A stretch of DNA of 64,000 bases from RUG023 sp900315435 (GTDB lineage: Bacteria; Spirochaetota; Spirochaetia; Sphaerochaetales; Sphaerochaetaceae): NCBI GenBank assembly GCA_902788205.1, contig CADAJJ010000010.1:1-64000 (forward strand). Reading direction: 5' to 3'. The notes beneath the pieces were generated by a model, which was not told the origin of the DNA, searched no databases, and saw only the letters and a program-made list of their open reading frames with translations. Positions 60,423-64,000 of the stretch are shown one piece after another. The first letter of the stretch is position 1. Every line of letters starts with the position of its first letter. The position numbers and the translations under genes were made by a program.

Positions 60423-60701
60423 TTATTTGGCGACAGCCTTGTCACCCAGGGAGTGACCGCGGAACACTCTGGTCGGGGCAAACTCACCGAGCTTGTGTCC
60501 GACGAGGTTCTCGGTAACGAAAACCGGCACCCAAGTCTTTCCGTTGTAAACGGAGATGGTGATGCCTACCATGTCAGGGATGATCATAGAAGCTCTGGAG
60601 TACGTCTTGATCATCGATTTCTGATTGGCCTTCTTAGCCTCTTCAACCCGCTTCAAGAGTTTCTTCTCGACAAACGGGCCTTTCTTGATAGATCTGCTCA
60701 C
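60423..60701 (-). CDS. rpsS: 30S ribosomal protein S19
   Basis: A 92-residue head protein: MSRSIKKGPFVEKKLLKRVE, SRASMIIPDMVGITISVYNGK and LGEFAPTRVFRGHSLGDK. Normal length. Confidence 0.97.
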   Translation of the reverse strand: MSRSIKKGPFVEKKLLKRVEEAKKANQKSMIKTYSRASMIIPDMVGITISVYNGKTWVPVFVTENLVGHKLGEFAPTRVFRGHSLGDKAVAK

Positions 60702-60711
60702 GATTTACTCC

Positions 60712-61539
60712 TTACTTCGATCTCTTCTTCACAATGAAGGCATTCGACGGTTTCTTCTTCGAACGAGTAGTACCACCCTTGGCAGGCTTACCCCACGGAG
60801 AGACAGGATTGCGTCCCGTACCGGTCTTGCCCTCACCACCACCATGCGGATGGTCGATCGGGTTCATGGCAATACCACGGACGGCCGGTCTGCGGCCCAG
60901 GTGACGGCTTGCGCCCGCCTTGCCGAGATTGACGTTCATGTGGTCGAAGTTGCCGAGCTGGCCGATGGTCGCATAACACTCGCCGAAGACCATCCTCATC
61001 TCGCTGGAGGGCAGTCTCAGGGTCACGTAGGAACCTTCCTTGGCGACAATCGTCGCACCAAGTCCGGCAGCACGGACCAGCTGGCCGCCACGGCCGAGCG
61101 TGAGCTCAACGTTGTGGACCATCAGGCCAAGCGGGATGTTCTTCAAGGGAAGCGCATTGCCCACGGTCAGTGGAGCGTTCTCGCCACTCATGACCTTCTG
61201 TCCGACCTTCAGGCCTTCCGGGGCGATCATGTATCTCTTCTCACCATCGGTGTAGAAGACAAGGGCGATGTTGGCGGAGCGGTTCGGATCGTACTCGATC
61301 GTCTTGACCGTTCCCTCAACGCCGTGCTTGTCGCGCCTGAAGTCAATCACACGATACTTGCGCTTGACTCCACCGCCTCTGCGACGGACGCTAATGTGAC
61401 CGAAGCTGTCGCGTCCTGCAGTCCTGTGCAGGTAGCTGGTCAGGGACTTCTCAGGCTTCTTCGCAGTAATCTCGTCGAAAACCAGCGTGGTCTTCTGGCG
61501 AAGGCCCGGAGTGTTCGGTTTATAAGTTCTCAGTGCCAT
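60712..61539 (-). CDS. rplB: 50S ribosomal protein L2
   Basis: A 275-residue protein near the peptidyl-transferase centre: ALRTYKPNTPGLRQ, HISVRRRGGGVKRKYRVID and NPIDHPHGGGEGKTG. The ATG at 61539 has a GGAG ribosome site; the frame opens 15 bases earlier but that start is less likely. Confidence 0.97.
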   Translation of the reverse strand: MALRTYKPNTPGLRQKTTLVFDEITAKKPEKSLTSYLHRTAGRDSFGHISVRRRGGGVKRKYRVIDFRRDKHGVEGTVKTIEYDPNRSANIALVFYTDGEKRYMIAPEGLKVGQKVMSGENAPLTVGNALPLKNIPLGLMVHNVELTLGRGGQLVRAAGLGATIVAKEGSYVTLRLPSSEMRMVFGECYATIGQLGNFDHMNVNLGKAGASRHLGRRPAVRGIAMNPIDHPHGGGEGKTGTGRNPVSPWGKPAKGGTTRSKKKPSNAFIVKKRSK

Positions 61540-61550
61540 ACCTATTCTCC

Positions 61551-61853
61551 TCAAACTCCCTCAATGGCCTGGATCTGTTCGCCCTTGGCCAAGGTCACGA
61601 TTGCCTTTTTCCAATCACCAGTATTGCCGAGAGCGTAACCGCCCCTGCCTCTGGAATATTTCGGCTTGCCTTTGACAATCATCGTATTGCACTTCACCGG
61701 GGTCACCTTGAATAGTTCCTTGACGGCATCCATGATCTGGAACTTGCTCGCATCCATATGGACGCGGAACGTGTACTTTTTAGTCTCCCCTTCGCGCGCA
61801 AAATTGCTCTTCTCACTCAAAATCGGGGCAATGATAATCTGATCTGCTCTCAT
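61551..61853 (-). CDS. rplW: 50S ribosomal protein L23
   Basis: A 100-residue tunnel-exit protein: IIIAPILSEKSNFARE, YTFRVHMDASKFQIMDAVKELF and a basic loop KPKYSRGRGGYALG. It overlaps rplD by 4 bp. Confidence 0.96.
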   Translation of the reverse strand: MRADQIIIAPILSEKSNFAREGETKKYTFRVHMDASKFQIMDAVKELFKVTPVKCNTMIVKGKPKYSRGRGGYALGNTGDWKKAIVTLAKGEQIQAIEGV

Positions 61854-62494
61854 TTTGCGGCCTCTTTGGTTTCACCGAAAAAATTGTTCAGGTTCTTTGC
61901 GCCGGTTTCCATGACAACAATCTTTCTGCTGTACAGCAGCTCATGTGCGCTCAGCCTGTTGTAGGACTGGACGTGGACATACGGAATGTTGCGCGCGGCA
62001 CGGCGAACCATCGCATCGTCACCTTTCAGGATCAGCAGGGTGCGGGTCTCGTCAGGATTGAACGTCTTGAGGATCTTCACCATGTCTTTGGTCTTGCCGG
62101 ACTCGACGGTGAAATCCTCGACGACAACCAAACGGTTCTCCTGTACGCCAAGCGTCAAAAGACTCTTCACGGCAAGATGCTTCATCTTTCTCGGGAGCAC
62201 CCAGCCATACTCACGCGGCTTCGGCCCGAAGATCGTACCACCACCAACCAGAATCGGGGACTTCTTGTCACCCTGACGGGCGTTGCCGGTTCCCTTCTGC
62301 TTGTACGGTTTCGTATTGCTGTAGTTCACCTCAGCACGGGTCTTCGTGCAAGCAGTTCCCACTCTGCGATTCGCGAGTTCGTTATTGATGGCGTAATAAA
62401 TCGTACCGTTGCTGACCTTGTGGTTGAACACATCATCGTTCAACTCGACAGTCCTCAGCTCTTTTCCATCAGTAGAAAATACTTTCGTTTCCAT
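61850..62494 (-). CDS. rplD: 50S ribosomal protein L4
   Basis: A 214-residue protein with the tunnel-reaching loop KPYKQKGTGNARQGDKKSP and GPKPREYGWVLPRKMK. In E. coli L4 represses the S10 operon; no matching leader structure is apparent here. Confidence 0.97.
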   Translation of the reverse strand: METKVFSTDGKELRTVELNDDVFNHKVSNGTIYYAINNELANRRVGTACTKTRAEVNYSNTKPYKQKGTGNARQGDKKSPILVGGGTIFGPKPREYGWVLPRKMKHLAVKSLLTLGVQENRLVVVEDFTVESGKTKDMVKILKTFNPDETRTLLILKGDDAMVRRAARNIPYVHVQSYNRLSAHELLYSRKIVVMETGAKNLNNFFGETKEAAK

Positions 62495-62505
62495 ATCTTA
62501 CGCCC

Positions 62506-63126
62506 TTACTTCTTCACTGCTTTCTTCACGATGACGACGCTGTGGGTCGGGCCAGGGATTGCGCCCTTGACCATCAAGACCTGCAAGTCCTCGTCAATCT
62601 TGACGACTTTCAGGTTCTGCACAGTGACATTCTCGTTGCCCATGTGTCCAGCCATGCGATGGCCCTTGAACGTGCGCGCAGGAGTGGAAGACATAGCCGT
62701 GCCACCAAGATCACGGTGGAACTTGGAACCGTGGGTATCGCGACCGCCACTGAAACCGTAGCGTCTCATACCACCAGCGAAACCTTTACCTTTCGAAGTT
62801 CCAGAAACATCAACATACGTTGTATCTTTGAAAACATCGACACCCAGAACCTCACCGACCTTCACTTCTTTCTCGTAGTCGCGGAACTCAACAACAACTC
62901 TCTTGGGTTCGCAAACATTTTTGAACTGGCCAGCATACGGCTTGGTGACGGTGCTCTTTTTCTTGTCAATGGAACCGAGGACAGCGGCTTTGTAACCATT
63001 CTTCTCGTCGGTGCGTTCACCAACGACGACGTTGTCCTCAATTTTGATAACAGTAACGGGTGTGAGCCTGCCTTGCGCGTCAAACACCTGCGTCATACCA
63101 ACTTTTTTGCCGATAAGCCCTAACAT
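62506..63126 (-). CDS. rplC: 50S ribosomal protein L3
   Basis: A 206-residue early-assembly protein: GLIGKKVGMTQVFD at the start and the loop KGKGFAGGMRRYGFSGGRDTHGSKFHR with GHMGNENVTVQNLKVV. Normal length. Confidence 0.97.
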   Translation of the reverse strand: MLGLIGKKVGMTQVFDAQGRLTPVTVIKIEDNVVVGERTDEKNGYKAAVLGSIDKKKSTVTKPYAGQFKNVCEPKRVVVEFRDYEKEVKVGEVLGVDVFKDTTYVDVSGTSKGKGFAGGMRRYGFSGGRDTHGSKFHRDLGGTAMSSTPARTFKGHRMAGHMGNENVTVQNLKVVKIDEDLQVLMVKGAIPGPTHSVVIVKKAVKK

Positions 63127-63141
63127 CTCTTACCTCAACTC

Positions 63142-63450
63142 TTACTGTTTAATCTCAACATCAACACCGGCAGGGAGCTCAAGCTTCATGAGGGCATCCA
63201 TGACTTTTGATGTCGGATCCAAAATGTCGATCAACCTCTTGTGGGTTCTCATCTCGAACTGCTCGCGAGACTTCTTGTTGACAAAAGGCGATCTCAGAAC
63301 TGTATATTTCTGGATACGAGTCGGAAGTGGAACAGGACCGGAAACAGTAGCACCGGCCTTCACTACGGTGTCGACGATCGACTTGGCGCTCTTCTCGACG
63401 AGCTCGACATCAAAGCCTCTCAGTCTGACACGAATTCTTTCTTTAGCCAT
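63142..63450 (-). CDS. rpsJ: 30S ribosomal protein S10
   Basis: A 102-residue protein that also serves antitermination (NusE) complexes. IRVRLRGFDVELVEKSAKSIV and PLPTRIQKYTVLRSPFVNKKSREQFEMRTHKR are diagnostic. It is the first gene after tuf, with a GGAGGATT ribosome site and a hairpin/U-tract in the 72-bp gap. Confidence 0.97.
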   Translation of the reverse strand: MAKERIRVRLRGFDVELVEKSAKSIVDTVVKAGATVSGPVPLPTRIQKYTVLRSPFVNKKSREQFEMRTHKRLIDILDPTSKVMDALMKLELPAGVDVEIKQ

Positions 63451-63464
63451 TTGAAAAATCCTCC

Positions 63465-63507
63465 AAAAAACGGGTCTTGCCGGCGCTCATGTGAATGCCG
63501 GCAAGAC
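63465..63507 (-). terminator. Terminator-like hairpin between tuf and rpsJ
   Basis: An 11-bp perfect stem (63474-63484 with 63497-63507, GC-rich) and, three bases later, six Us on the minus strand. It probably ends much of the tuf transcript; as no promoter for rpsJ is seen in the short gap, read-through may feed the ribosomal operon. Confidence 0.7.
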
Positions 63508-63522
63508 ATTCACTCACAAAAA

Positions 63523-64000
63523 TCAGTCGTCGATCTCGGTGACCTGGCCAGAAGCGACCGTCTTGCCACCCTCACGGATTGCGAAGCGGAGGCCCTTGTC
63601 CATAGCGATCTTGTGAATCAGCTCGACCTTGATGGAGGTGTGGTCACCCGGCTTCACCATCTGGACACCATCCGGCAGGATGACCGTACCAGTGATATCA
63701 GTGGTGCGGAAATAGAACTGCGGGCGATAGCCAGTGAAGAACGGAGAGTGTCTTCCACCCTCATCGGCGGTCAGGACGTACAGAGCACCGATGAACTTGC
63801 TGTGCGGGGTGATCGAACCCGGCTTGGCGATGACCTGGCCGCGAACGACATCCTTCTTGTCGACACCGCGGAGCAGGCAGCCGACGTTGTCACCGGCCTC
63901 ACCAGTATCCAGGGTCTTGTTGAACATCTCGACGCCAGTGACAACCGTCGCCTTGGTGTCCTTGATACCGACGATCTCGACCGGGTCGTTGACCTTGACG
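63523..64000 (-). CDS. tuf: Elongation factor Tu (3' part; N-terminus outside the window)
   Basis: The last 158 codons of EF-Tu. VKVNDPVEIVGI and GEAGDNVGCLLRGVDKKDVVRGQVIAKPGSITPHSKF belong to domain 2, and FTGYRPQFYFRTTDITG and FAIREGGKTVASGQVTEI to domain 3. The GTPase domain lies beyond 64000. The position next to rpsJ is the usual end of the str operon. Confidence 0.97.
   Translation of the reverse strand, partial: VKVNDPVEIVGIKDTKATVVTGVEMFNKTLDTGEAGDNVGCLLRGVDKKDVVRGQVIAKPGSITPHSKFIGALYVLTADEGGRHSPFFTGYRPQFYFRTTDITGTVILPDGVQMVKPGDHTSIKVELIHKIAMDKGLRFAIREGGKTVASGQVTEIDD

Overview
This window looks like a chromosomal segment of a spirochaete. The GC content is fairly high (about 58% by eye). 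Supporting signs are a threonyl-tRNA-synthetase-like/uridine-kinase nucleoside kinase, a membrane-anchored spirochaete-type coiled-coil protein, an spc ribosomal operon without adk, map or infA, and a carbohydrate-fermenter gene set. A Sphaerochaetaceae-like organism is my best guess; this is inference, since there is no 16S gene here.

Layout. 1-3181: a probable solute-sensing module (DctP-like periplasmic receptor, YesM-type histidine kinase, YesN-type response regulator), preceded by a strong hairpin in front of a gene that leaves the window on the minus strand. 3168-11621: a sugar island. A DeoR repressor and 1-phosphofructokinase (minus) diverge from a plus-strand ABC uptake operon (binding protein, TIM-barrel isomerase, two permeases, no ATPase), followed by a ribulose-phosphate-epimerase-like protein and a galactitol-1-phosphate-dehydrogenase-like enzyme. 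A second, paralogous DeoR repressor closes the island. 11685-20231: small housekeeping and regulatory units: an overlapping SGNH/small protein/MazG-like/HAD operon, an EEP protein, a Crp/Fnr regulator, an alpha/beta-hydrolase/YihY operon, a YfcE-like phosphoesterase and an aldehyde:ferredoxin-oxidoreductase-like protein without its iron-sulfur cysteines. 20300-26554: nucleoside kinase, HAD phosphatase, nifS-nifU, surE and a galactokinase homologue with degraded ATP-binding motifs.

26915-41948: rpmE, rho, lnt, an HU-type protein, rpsT, a PSP1 protein, dus, a divergent purD-like ATP-grasp gene, rlmB, dnaJ, dnaK, grpE and the coiled-coil protein. 41963-49689: a HAD phosphatase, der, ptsI, a GerMN-like envelope protein, tlyA, ymdB and rny. 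49842-64000 (all minus): the complete S10-spc-alpha ribosomal operon from rpsJ to rplQ with secY and rpoA, preceded by the 3' part of tuf.

The most interesting hidden pattern is regulatory. At least eight genes that head transcription units have a recognisable -10 box only 6-11 nt before ATG and no convincing Shine-Dalgarno sequence, which predicts leaderless or nearly leaderless mRNAs. Three of them share a 15-nt motif, TAT[CG]ATGG[GA][CG]ACATG. Genes inside operons mostly carry clear Shine-Dalgarno sequences instead. The grpE, dnaK and nifS promoters share the hexamers TTGACG/TATGTT, and in two cases the -35 box contains the stop codon of the upstream gene. Several enzyme homologues (AOR-like, GalK-like, PurD-like) have lost family-defining motifs and may have new functions. 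I found no rRNA, tRNA, CRISPR array or insertion sequence.
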